Assembly: GCA_037954235.1 (NCBI GenBank)
Contig: JBBMOA010000001.1
Location: 8,766,001-8,830,000 of the forward strand
Direction of reading: 5' to 3'
DNA: 64,000 nucleotides
DNA from: Aulostomus chinensis
Lineage: Eukaryota > Chordata > Actinopteri > Syngnathiformes > Aulostomidae
Every line of letters starts with the position of its first letter. Position 1 is the first letter of the stretch. The position numbers and the translations under genes were made by a program. Positions 9,948-21,840 of this stretch are shown piece after piece. Below the pieces are notes generated by a model that had not been told where the DNA came from, searched no databases, and saw only the letters and a program-made list of their open reading frames with translations.

Positions 9948-12900
9948 TACAGTGATGTGGTGAGAGTTGATAGTAATTTCAAAATAATGCTAAAGCGGTG
10001 TCATGAGAGTTGCTACTTCCCTAAGAAATGATGCTACAGTGATGTGGTGAGAGTTGCTACGAACCTCAAAATGATGCTACAGTGATGTAATGAGGGTTGC
10101 TATTTACCTAAGAAATGATGCTACAGTGATGTGGTGAGAGTTGTTACGAATCTCAAAATGATGCTACAGTGATGCGGTGAGAGTTGCTACGAACCACAAA
10201 ATGATGCTACAGTGATGTAATGAGGGTTGCTATTTACCTAAGAAATGATGCTACAGTGATGTGGTGAGAGTTGCTACGAACCTCAAAATGATGCTACAGT
10301 GATGTAATGAGGGTTGCTATTTACCTAAGAAATGATGCCACAGTGATGTGGTGAGAGTTGCTACGAACCTAAGAAATGATGCGACAGTGATGTCGTGAGA
10401 GTTGCTACGATCCTCAAAATGATGCTAAAGTGATGTAATGAGAGTTGCGACAAACCTAAGAAGTGATGCTACAGTGATGTAGTGAGAGTTGATAGTAATT
10501 TCAAAATAATGCTAAAGTGGTGTAATGAGAGTTGCTACTTCCCTAAGAAATGATGCGACAGTGATGTGGTGAGAGTTGATCTAACCTCAAAATGATGGTA
10601 CAGTGATGTAATGAGGGTTGCTATTTATCTAAGAAATGATGCCACAGTGATGTGGTGAGAGTTGCTACGAACCTCAAAATGATGCTACAGTGATGTGGTG
10701 AGAGTTGCTACTAATCTCAAAATGATGCTACAGTGATTTAATGAGGGTTGCTATTTACCTAAGAAATGATGCTACAGTGATGTGGTGAGAGTTGCTACGA
10801 ACCTCAAAATGATGCTACAGTGATGTAGTGAGAGTTGCTACTATCCTCAAAATGATGCAACAGTGATGTAGTGAGAGTTGCTACGATCTTCAAAATGATG
10901 CTAAAGTGATGTAATGAGAGTTGCGACAAACCTAAGAAGTGATGCTACAGTGATATAGTAAGAGTTGCTACGAACCGCAAAATGATGCTCCAGTGATATA
11001 ATGAGGGTTGCTATTTACCTAAGAAATGATGCGACAGTGATGTGGTGAGAGTTGCTTCGAATTTCAAAATGATGCTACAGTGATATAATGAGAGTTGCTA
11101 CAAACCTAAGAAATGATGCGACAGTGATGTGGTGAGAGTTGCTACGAACCTCAAAATGATGCTACAGTGATGTGGTGAGAGTTGCTACGAATCTCAAAAT
11201 GATGCCACAGTGTTGTAGTGAGAGTTGCTACGAACCTCAAAATGATGCGACAGTGATGTGGTGAGAGTTGCTACGAATCTCAAAATGATGCGACAGTGAT
11301 GTAGTGAGAGTTGCTACGAACCTAAGAAGTGATGCTACAGTGATGTAATGAGAGTTGCTACTAATCTCAAAATCATGCTACAGTAATGTCCTGAGAGTTG
11401 CTACGAATCTCAAAATGATGCTAAAGTGATGTAATGAGAGTTGCTACAAACCGAAGAAGTGATGCTACAGTGATGTGGTGAGAGTTGATAGTAATTTCAA
11501 AATAATGCTAAAGCAGTGGAATGAGAGTTGCTACTTCCCTAAGAAATGATGCGACAGTGATGTCGTGAGCGTTGCTACGAACCTCAAAATGATGCGACAG
11601 TGATGTAATGAGGGTTGCTATTTACCTAAGAAATGATGCTACAGTGATGTGGTGAGAGTTGCTACGAACCTCAAAATGATGCTACAGTGATGTAATGAGA
11701 GTTGCTACGAATCTCAAAATGATGCTAAAGTAAGGTCGTGAGAGTTGCTACTATCCTCAAAATGATGCAACAGTGATGTGGTGAGAGTTGCTACGATCTT
11801 CAAAATGATGCTACAGTGATGTAGTGAGAGTTGCTACGAACCGCAAAATGATACTACAGTGATATAATGAGGGTTGCTATTTACCGAAGAAATGATGCGA
11901 CAGTGATGTGGTGAGAGTTGCTACGAACCGCAAAATGATGCTACAGTGATATAATGAGGGTTGCTATTTACCTAAGAAATGATGCTACAGTGATGTGGTG
12001 AGAGTTGCTACGAACCTCAAAATGATGCTACAGTGATGTAATGAGAGTTGCTACGAATCTCAAAATGATGCTAAAGTAATGTCGTGAGAGTTGCTACTAT
12101 CCTCGAAATGATGCAACAGTGATGTAGTGAGAGTTGCTACGATTCTCAAAATGATGCTAAAGTGATGTAATGAGAGTTGCTAAAAAACCTAAAAAGTGAT
12201 GCTACAGTGATGTGGTGAGAGTTGATAGTAATTTCAAAATAATGCGAAAGCGGTGTAATGAGAGTTGCTACTTCCCTAAGAAATGATGCGACAGTGATGT
12301 GGTGACAGTTGCTACGAACCTCAAAATGATTCTACAGTGATGTAATGAGGGTTGCTATTTACCTAAGAAATGATGCCACAGTGATGTGGTGAGAGTTGCT
12401 ACGAACCTCAAAATGATGCTACAGTGATGTAGTGAGAGTTGCTACGAACCTAAGAAGTGATGCTACATTGATGTAATGAGAGTTGCTACTAATCTAAAAA
12501 ACCATGGTACAGTAATGTCGTGAGAGTTGCTACGAACCTCGAAATGATTCTAAAGTGATGTAATGAGAGTTGCTACAAACCTACGAAGTGATGCTACAGT
12601 GATGTGGTGAGAGTTGATGGTAATTTCAAAATAATGCTACAGTTGCAACTTCCTTAAGAAATGATGCTACAGTGATGTTATGAGAGTTGCTACTAATCTC
12701 AAAATCATGCTACAGTAATGTCGTGAGAGTTGCTACGAATCTCAAAATCATGCTACAGTAATGTCGTGAGAGTTGCTACGAATCTCAAAATGATGCTAAA
12801 GTGATGTCATGAGAGTTGCTACAAACCTAAGAAGTGATGCTACAGTGATGTGGTGAGAGTTGATAGTAATTTCAAAATAATGCTAAAGCGGTGTAATGAG

Positions 12901-14230
12901 AGTTGCTACTTCCCTAAGAAATGATGCTACAATGATGTAGTGAGAGTTGCTACGAACCTCAAAATGATGCAACAGTGATGTAATGAGGGTTGCTATTTAC
13001 CTAAGAAATGATGCTACAGTGATGTGGTGAGAGTTGCTACGAATCTCAAAATGATGCGACAGTGATGTCGTGAGAGTTGCTACGATCCTCAAAATGATGC
13101 TAAAGTGATGTAATGAGAGTTGCGACAAACCTAAGAAGTGATGCTACAGTGATGTAGTGAGAGTTGATAGTAATTTCAAAATAATGCTAAAGCGGTGTAA
13201 TGAGAGTTGCTACTTCCCTAAGAAATGATGCGACAGTGATGTGGTGAGAGTTGCTCTAACCTCAAAATAATGGTACAGTGATGTAATGAGGGTTGCTATT
13301 TATCTCAGAAATGATGCCACAGTGATGTGGTGAGAGTTGCTACGAACCTCAAAATGATGCTACAGTGATGTGGTGAGAGTTGCTACGAATCTCAAAATGA
13401 TGCTACAGTGATGTAATGAGGGTTGCTATTTACCTAAGAAATGATGCTACAGTGATGTGGTGAGAGTTGCTACGAACCTCAAAATGATGCTACAGTGATG
13501 TAATGAGGGTTGCTATTTACCTAAGAAATGATGCCACAGTGATGTGGTGAGAGTTGCTCCGAACCTCAAAATGATGCTACAGTGATGTTATGAGAGTTGC
13601 TACGAATCTCAAAACGATGCTAAAGTAATGTCGTGAGAGTTGCTACTATCCTCAAAATGATGCTAAAGTGATGTAATGAGAGTTGCTACAAACCTAAGAA
13701 GTGATGCTACAGTGATGTGGTGAGAGTTGCTACGAACCTCAAAATGATGCGACAGTAATGTCGTGAGAGTTGCTACGAATCTCAAAATGATGCTAAAGTG
13801 ATGTAATGAGAGTTGCTAAAAACCTAAGAAGTGATGCTACAGTGATGTGGTGAGAGTTGATAGTAATTTCAAAATAATGCTAAAGCAGTGTAATGAGAGT
13901 TGCTACTAATCTCAAAAACATGGTACAGTAATGTCGTGAGAGTTGCTACTAACCTCGAAATGATTCTAAAGTGATGTAATGAGAGTTGCTACAAACCTAA
14001 GAAGTGATGCTACAGTGATGTGGTGAGAGTTGATAGTAATTTCAAAATAATGCTAAAGCGGTGTAATGAGAGTTGCTACTTCCCTAAGAAATGATGCTAC
14101 AGTGATGTGGTGAGAGTTGCTACGAACCTCAAAATGATGCTACAGTGATGTAATGAGGGTTGCTATTTACCTAAGAAATTATGCTACAGTGATGTGGTGA
14201 GAGTTGCTACGAACCTCAAAATGATGCTAC
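9948..14230 (+). repeat. Higher-order repeat unit A, copy 3 (right end replaced)
   Basis: The third copy starts at 9,948 and follows copy 2 closely for about 4.3 kb. Private changes include 'cctacgaag' near 12,581, where copies 1 and 2 have 'cctaagaag', and an extra 43 bp monomer near 12,742. It parts from copy 2 just after the 'aagaaattatgctacag' variant (14,170; counterpart near 9,070), where copy 2 continues with 'gatgtagtgagagttgc' and this copy with 'gatgtggtgagagttgc'. Confidence 0.88.
12742..12784 (+). repeat. Single-monomer (43 bp) duplication in copy 3
   Basis: The 43 bp starting 'tcaaaatcatgctacagta' at 12,699 is repeated exactly at 12,742. Copies 1 and 2 have one copy at the matching place (near 2,320 and 7,640). 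It shifts the copy 2 to copy 3 offset from 5,060 to 5,103, confirming a one-monomer step. Confidence 0.88.
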
Positions 14231-14962
14231 AGTGATGTGGTGAGAGTTGCTACGAATCTCAAAATGATGCTACAGTGATGTAATGAGAGTTGCTACGAAT
14301 CTCAAAATGATGCTACAGTGATGTAATGAGAGTTGCGACAAACCTAAGAAGTGATGCTACAGTGATGTAGTGAGAGTTGCTACGAACCGCAAAATGATGC
14401 TACAGTGATGTAATGAGGGTTGCTATTTACCTAAGAAATGATGCTACAGTGATGTGGTGAGAGTTGCTACGAACCTCAAAATGATGCTACAGTGATGTAA
14501 TGAGGGTTGCTATTTACCTAAGAAATGATGCCACAGTGATGTGGTGAGATTTGCTCCGAACCTCAAAATTATGCTACAGTGATGTAATGAGAGTTGCTAC
14601 GAATCTCAAAACGATGCTAAAGTAATGTCGTGAGAGTTGCTACTATCCTCAAAATGATGCAAAAGTGATGTAATGAAAGTTGCTACAAACCTAAGAAGTG
14701 ATGCTACAGTGATGTGGTGAGAGTTGCTACGAACCTCAAAATGATGCGACAGTGATGTGGTGAGAGTTGCTACGAACCTAAGAAGTGATGCTACAGTGAT
14801 GTTATGAGAGTTGCTACTAATCTCAAAATCATGGTACAGCAATGTCGTGAGAGTTGCTACGAATCTCAAAATGATGCTAAAGTGATGTAATGAGAGTTGC
14901 TACAAACCTAAGAAGTGATGCTACAGTGATGTGGTGAGAGTTGATAGTAATTTCAAAATAAT
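14231..14962 (+). repeat. Switch block between unit A and unit B
   Basis: This block joins A-type to B-type sequence. It contains the variants 'gagatttgctccgaacc' (about 14,545), 'aaaattatgctac' and 'gatgcaaaagtgatg' (about 14,658), which recur as a set at about 23.85-23.97, 31.21-31.33, 34.12-34.24 and 37.93-38.05 kb. A minus-strand TTG-started open frame of 87 codons (14,606-14,869) lies here; it consists of satellite monomers in strict dimer alternation and is not annotated as a gene. Confidence 0.8.
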
Positions 14963-17900
14963 GCAAAAGCGGTGTAATGAGAGTTGCTACTTCCCTAAGA
15001 AATGATGCTACAATGATGTAGTGAGAGTTGCTACGAACCTCAAAATGATGCAACAGTGATGTAATGAGGGTTGCTATTTACCTAAGAAATGATGCTACAG
15101 TGATGTGGTGAGAGTTGCTACGAATCTCAAAATGATGCGACAGTGATGTCGTGAGAGTTGCTACGATCCTCAAAATGATGCTAAAGTGATGTAATGAGAG
15201 TTGCGACAAACCTAAGAAGTGATGCTACAGTGATGTAGTGAGAGTTGATAGTAATTTCAAAATAATGCTAAAGCGGTGTAATGAGAGTTGCTACTTCCCT
15301 AAGAAATGATGCGACAGTGATGTGGTGAGAGTTGCTCTAACCTCAAAATGATGGTACACTTTTGTAATGAGGGTTGCTATTTATCTAAGAAATGATGCCA
15401 CAGTGATGTGGTGAGAGTTGCTACGAACCTCAAAATGATGCTACAGTGATGAAATGAGAGTTGCGACAAACCTAAGAAGTGATGCTACAGTGATATAGTG
15501 AGAGTTGCTACGAACCGCAAAATGATGCTCCAGTGATATAATGAGGGTTGCTATTTACCTAAGAAATGATGCTGCAGTGATGTGGTGAGAGTTGCTACGA
15601 ATTTCAAAATGATGCTACAGTGATATAATGAGAGTTGCTACAAACCTAAGAAATGATGCGACAGTGATGTGGTGAGAGTTGCTACGAACCTCAAAATGAT
15701 GCTACAGTGATGTGGTGAGAGTTGCTACGAATCTCAAAATGATGCCACAGTGTTGTAGTGAGAGTTGCTACGAACCTCAAAATGATGCGACCGTGATGTG
15801 GTGAGAGTTGCTACGAATCTCAAAATGATGCTAAAATGATGTAATGAGAGTTGCTACAAACCGAAGAAGTGATGCTACAGTGATGTGGTGAGAGTTGATA
15901 GTAATTTCAAAATAATGCTAAAGCAGTGGAATGAGAGTTGCTACTTCCCTAAGAAATGATGCGACAGTGATGTCGTGAGCGTTGCTACGAACCTCAAAAT
16001 GATGCTACAGTGATGTAATGAGGGTTGCTATTTACCTAAGAAATGATGCTACAGTGATGTGGTGAGAGTTGCTACGAACCTCAAAATGATGCTACAGTGA
16101 TGTAATGAGAGTTGCTACGAATCTCAAAATGATGCTAAAGTAAGGTCGTGAGAGTTGCTACTATCCTCAAAATGATGCAACAGTGATGTGGTGAGAGTTG
16201 CTACGATCTTCAAAATGATGCTCAAGTGATGTAATGAGAGTTGCGACAAACCGAAGAAGTGATGCTACAGTGATGTAGTGAGAGTTGCTACGAACCGCAA
16301 AATGATACTACAGTGATATAATGAGGGTTGCTATTTACCGAAGAAATGATGCGACAGTGATGTGGTGAGAGTTGCTACGAACCGCAAAATGATGCTACAG
16401 TGATATAATGAGGGTTGCTATTTACCTAAGAAATGATGCTACAGTGATGTGGTGAGAGTTGCTACGAACCTCAAAATGATGCTACAGTGATGTAATGAGA
16501 GTTGCTACGAATCTCAAAATGATGCTAAAGTAATGTCGTGAGAGTTGCTACTATCCTCGAAATGATGCAACAGTGATGTAGTGAGAGTTGCTACGATTCT
16601 CAAAATGATGCTAAAGTGATGTAATGAGAGTTGCTAAAAAACCTAAAAAGTGATGCTACAGTGATGTGGTGAGAGTTGATAGTAATTTCAAAATAATGCG
16701 AAAGCGGTGTAATGAGAGTTGCTACTTCCCTAAGAAATGATGCGACAGTGATGTGGTGACAGTTGCTACGAACCTCAAAATGATTCTACAGTGATGTAAT
16801 GAGGGTTGCTATTTACCTAAGAAATGATGCCACAGTGATGTGGTGAGAGTTGCTACGAACCTCAAAATGATGCTACAGTGATGTAGTGAGAGTTGCTACG
16901 AACCTAAGAAGTGATGCTACAGTGATGTAATGAGAGTTGCTACTAATCTCAAAATCATGGTACAGTAATGTCGTGAGAGTTGCTACGAACCTCGAAATGA
17001 TTCTAAAGTGATGTAATGAGAGTTGCTACAAACCTAAGAAGTGATGCTACAGTGATGTGGTGAGAGTTGATAGTAATTTCAAAATAATGCTACAGTTGCA
17101 ACTTCCCTAAGAAATGATGCTACAGTGATGTTATGAGAGTTGCTACTAATCTCAAAATCATGCTACAGTAATGTCGTGAGAGTTGCTACGAACCTCGAAA
17201 TGATTCTAAAGTGATGTAATGAGAGTTGCTACAAACCTAAGAAGTGATGCTACAGTGATGTGGTGAGAGTTGATGGTAATTTCAAAATAATGCTACAGTT
17301 GCAACTTCCTTAAGAAATGATGCTACAGTGATGTTATGAGAGTTGCTACTAATCTCAAAATCATGCTACAGTAATGTCGTGAGAGTTGCTACGAATCTCA
17401 AAATGATGCTAAAGTGATGTCATGAGAGTTGCTACAAACCTAAGAAGTGATGCTACAGTGATGTGGTGAGAGTTGATAGTAATTTCAAAATAATGCTAAA
17501 GCGGTGTAATGAGAGTTGCTACTTCCCTAAGAAATGATGCTACAATGATGTAGTGAGAGTTGCTACGAACCTCAAAATGATGCAACAGTGATGTAATGAG
17601 GGTTGCTATTTACCTAAGAAATGATGCTACAGTGATGTGGTGAGAGTTGCTACGAATCTCAAAATGATGCGACAGTGATGTCGTGAGAGTTGCTACGATC
17701 CTCAAAATGATGCTAAAGTGATGTAATGAGAGTTGCGACAAACCTAAGAAGTGATGCTACAGTGATGTAGTGAGAGTTGATAGTAATTTCAAAATAATGC
17801 TAAAGCGGTGTAATGAGAGTTGCTACTTCCCTAAGAAATGATGCGACAGTGATGTGGTGAGAGTTGCTCTAACCTCAAAATAATGGTACAGTGATGTAAT

Positions 17901-18490
17901 GAGGGTTGCTATTTATCTCAGAAATGATGCCACAGTGATGTGGTGAGAGTTGCTACGAACCTCAAAATGATGCTACAGTGATGTGGTGAGAGTTGCTACG
18001 AATCTCAAAATGATGCTACAGTGATGTAATGAGGGTTGCTATTTACCTAAGAAATGATGCTACAGTGATGTGGTGAGAGTTGCTACGAACCTCAAAATGA
18101 TGCTACAGTGATGTAATGAGGGTTGCTATTTACCAAAGAATGATGCCACAGTGATGTGGTGAGAGTTGCTCCGAACCTCAAAATGATGCTACAGTGATGT
18201 TATGAGAGTTGCTACGAATCTCAAAACGATGCTAAAGTAATGTCGTGAGAGTTGCTACTATCCTCAAAATGATGCTAAAGTGATGTAATGAGAGTTGCTA
18301 CAAACCTAAGAAGTGATGCTACAGTGATGTGGTGAGAGTTGCTACGAACCTCAAAATGATGCGACAGTAATGTCGTGAGAGTTGCTACGAATCTCAAAAT
18401 GATGCTAAAGTGATGTAATGAGAGTTGCTACAAACCTAAGAAGTGATGCTACAGTGATGTGGTGAGAGTTGATAGTAATTTCAAAATAAT
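14963..18490 (+). repeat. Higher-order repeat unit B, copy 1 (about 3.53 kb)
   Basis: The anchor 'gcaaaagcggtg' occurs at 14,963 and 18,491, a step of 3,528. Later markers ('ccgaagaagtg' at 15,861 and 19,650; truncated monomers at 17,091 and 20,880) have a step of 3,789, so copy 2 holds a net 261 bp more. Unit B resembles a shortened unit A: it has the 30 bp monomer, but twice, 203 bp apart, and reads 'ctacagtgatg' where unit A has 'ctacattgatg'. A private blemish 'ggtacacttttgtaatg' lies near 15,354. Confidence 0.82.
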
Positions 18491-21400
18491 GCAAAAGCGG
18501 TGTAATGAGAGTTGCTACTTCCCTAAGAAATGATGCTACAATGATGTAGTGAGAGTTGCTACGAACCTCAAAATGATGCAACAGTGATGTAATGAGGGTT
18601 GCTATTTACCTAAGAAATGATGCTACAGTGATGTGGTGAGAGTTGCTACGAATCTCAAAATGATGCGACAGTGATGTCGTGAGAGTTGCTACGATCCTCA
18701 AAATGATGCTAAAGTGATGTAATGAGAGTTGCGACAAACCTAAGAAGTGATGCTACAGTGATGTAGTGAGAGTTGATAGTAATTTCAAAATAATGCTAAA
18801 GCGGTGTAATGAGAGTTGCTACTTCCCTAAGAAATGATGCGACAGTGATGTGGTGAGAGTTGCTCTAACCTCAAAATGATGGTACAGTGATGTAATGAGG
18901 GTTGCTATTTATCTAAGAAATGATGCCACAGTGATGTGGTGAGAGTTGCTACGAACCTCAAAATGATGCTACAGTGATGTGGTGAGAGTTGCTACGAATC
19001 TCAAAATGATGCTACAGTGATGTAATGAGGGTTGCTATTTACCTAAGAAATGATGCTACAGTGATGTGGTGAGAGTTGCTACGAACCTCAGAAGTGATGC
19101 TACAGTGATGTAGTGAGAGTTGCTACGATCTTCAAAATGATGCTAAAGTGATGAAATGAGAGTTGCGACAAACCTAAGAAGTGATGCTACAGTGATATAG
19201 TGAGAGTTGCTACGAACCGCAAAATGATGCTCCAGTGATATAATGAGGGTTGCTATTTACCTAAGAAATGATGCTGCAGTGATGTGGTGAGAGTTGCTAC
19301 GAATTTCAAAATGATGCTACAGTGATATAATGAGAGTTGCTACAAACCTAAGAAATGATGCGACAGTGATGTGGTGAGAGTTGCTACGAACCTCAAAATG
19401 ATGCTACAGTGATGTGGTGAGAGTTGCTACGAATCTCAAAATGATGCCACAGTGTTGTAGTGAGAGTTGCTACGAACCTCAAAATGATGCGACCGTGATG
19501 TGGTGAGAGTTGCTACGAACCTAAGAAGTGATGCTACAGTGATGTAATGAGAGTTGCTACTAATCTCAAAATCATGCTACAGTAATGTCGTGAGAGTTGC
19601 TACGAATCTCAAAATGATGCTAAAATGATGTAATGAGAGTTGCTACAAACCGAAGAAGTGATGCTACAGTGATGTGGTGAGAGTTGATAGTAATTTCAAA
19701 ATAATGCTAAAGCAGTGGAATGAGAGTTGCTACTTCCCTAAGAAATGATGCGACAGTGATGTCGTGAGCGTTGCTACGAACCTCAAAATGATGCTACAGT
19801 GATGTAATGAGGGTTGCTATTTACCTAAGAAATGATGCTACAGTGATGTGGTGAGAGTTGCTACGAACCTCAAAATGATGCTACAGTGATGTAATGAGAG
19901 TTGCTACGAATCTCAAAATGATGCTAAAGTAAGGTCGTGAGAGTTGCTACTATCCTCAAAATGATGCAACAGTGATGTGGTGAGAGTTGCTACGATCTTC
20001 AAAATGATGCTCAAGTGATGTAATGAGAGTTGCGACAAACCTAAGAAGTGATGCTACAGTGATGGAGTGAGAGTTGCTACGAACCGCAAAATGATACTAC
20101 AGTGATATAATGAGGGTTGCTATTTACCGAAGAAATGATGCGACAGTGATGTGGTGAGAGTTGCTACGAACCGCAAAATGATGCTACAGTGATATAATGA
20201 GGGTTGCTATTTACCTAAGAAATGATGCTACAGTGATGTGGTGAGAGTTGCTACGAACCTCAAAATGATGCTACAGTGATGTAATGAGAGTTGCTACGAA
20301 TCTCAAAATGATGCTAAAGTAATGTCGTGAGAGTTGCTACTATCCTCGAAATGATGCAACAGTGATGTAGTGAGAGTTGCTACGATTCTCAAAATGATGC
20401 TAAAGTGATGTAATGAGAGTTGCTAAAAAACCTAAAAAGTGATGCTACAGTGATGTGGTGAGAGTTGATAGTAATTTCAAAATAATGCGAAAGCGGTGTA
20501 ATGAGAGTTGCTACTTCCCTAAGAAATGATGCGACAGTGATGTGGTGACAGTTGCTACGAACCTCAAAATGATTCTACAGTGATGTAATGAGGGTTGCTA
20601 TTTACCTAAGAAATGATGCCACAGTGATGTGGTGAGAGTTGCTACGAACCTCAAAATGATGCTACAGTGATGTAGTGAGAGTTGCTACGAACCTAAGAAG
20701 TGATGCTACAGTGATGTAATGAGAGTTGCTACTAATCTCAAAATCATGGTACAGTAATGTCGTGAGAGTTGCTACGAACCTCGAAATGATTCTAAAGTGA
20801 TGTAATGAGAGTTGCTACAAACCTAAGAAGTGATGCTACAGTGATGTGGTGAGAGTTGATAGTAATTTCAAAATAATGCTACAGTTGCAACTTCCCTAAG
20901 AAATGATGCTACAGTGATGTTATGAGAGTTGCTACTAATCTCAAAATCATGCTACAGTAATGTCGTGAGAGTTGCTACGAACCTCGAAATGATTCTAAAG
21001 TGATGTAATGAGAGTTGCTACAAACCTAAGAAGTGATGCTACAGTGATGTGGTGAGAGTTGATGGTAATTTCAAAATAATGCTACAGTTGCAACTTCCTC
21101 AAGAAATGATGCTACAGTGATGTTATGAGAGTTGCTACTAATCTCAAAATCATGCTACAGTAATGTCGTGAGAGTTGCTACGAATCTCAAAATGATGCTA
21201 AAGTGATGTCATGAGAGTTGCTACAAACCTAAGAAGTGATGCTACAGTGATGTGGTGAGAGTTGATAGTAATTTCAAAATAATGCTTAAGCGGTGTAATG
21301 AGAGTTGCTACTTCCCTAAGAAATGATGCTACAATGATGTAGTGAGAGTTGCTACGAACCTCAAAATGATGCAACAGTGATGTAATGAGGGTTGCTATTT

Positions 21401-21840
21401 ACCTAAGAAATGATGCTACAGTGATGTGGTGAGAGTTGCTACGAATCTCAAAATGATGCGACAGTGATGTCGTGAGAGTTGCTACGATCCTCAAAATGAT
21501 GCTAAAGTGATGTAATGAGAGTTGCGACAAACCTAAGAAGTGATGCTACAGTGATGTAGTGAGAGTTGATAGTAATTTCAAAATAATGCTAAAGCGGTGT
21601 AATGAGAGTTGCTACTTCCCTAAGAAATGATGCGACAGTGATGTGGTGAGAGTTGCTCTAACCTCAAAATAATGGTACAGTGATGTAATGAGGGTTGCTA
21701 TTTATCTCAGAAATGATGCCACAGTGATGTGGTGAGAGTTGCTACGAACCTCAAAATGATGCTACAGTGATGTGGTGAGAGTTGCTACGAATCTCAAAAT
21801 GATGCTACAGTGATGTAATGAGGGTTGCTATTTACCTAAG
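18491..21840 (+). repeat. Higher-order repeat unit B, copy 2
   Basis: This is the second B copy, aligned to the first at an offset of 3,528 to 3,789. It carries both truncated 30 bp monomers at 20,880 and 21,083. Near 21.84 kb it loses a dimer relative to copy 1 (offset falls from 3,789 to 3,703) and then passes into unit T sequence. Copy 1 has the one-base-shorter spelling 'taccaaagaatgatgcc' at about 18,132, a variant with a sister at about 27,456 ('tactaaagaatgatgcc'). Confidence 0.8.

Noticed and set aside
14606..14869. Minus-strand 87-codon open frame, also at 23,917-24,180, 31,274-31,537 and 34,178-34,441, as a protein gene
   Set aside because: It starts at TTG, not ATG, is made only of satellite monomers, repeats a ~29-residue peptide set by the 87 bp dimer, and is simply carried along when unit T is copied. 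No promoter or other gene signal is visible.
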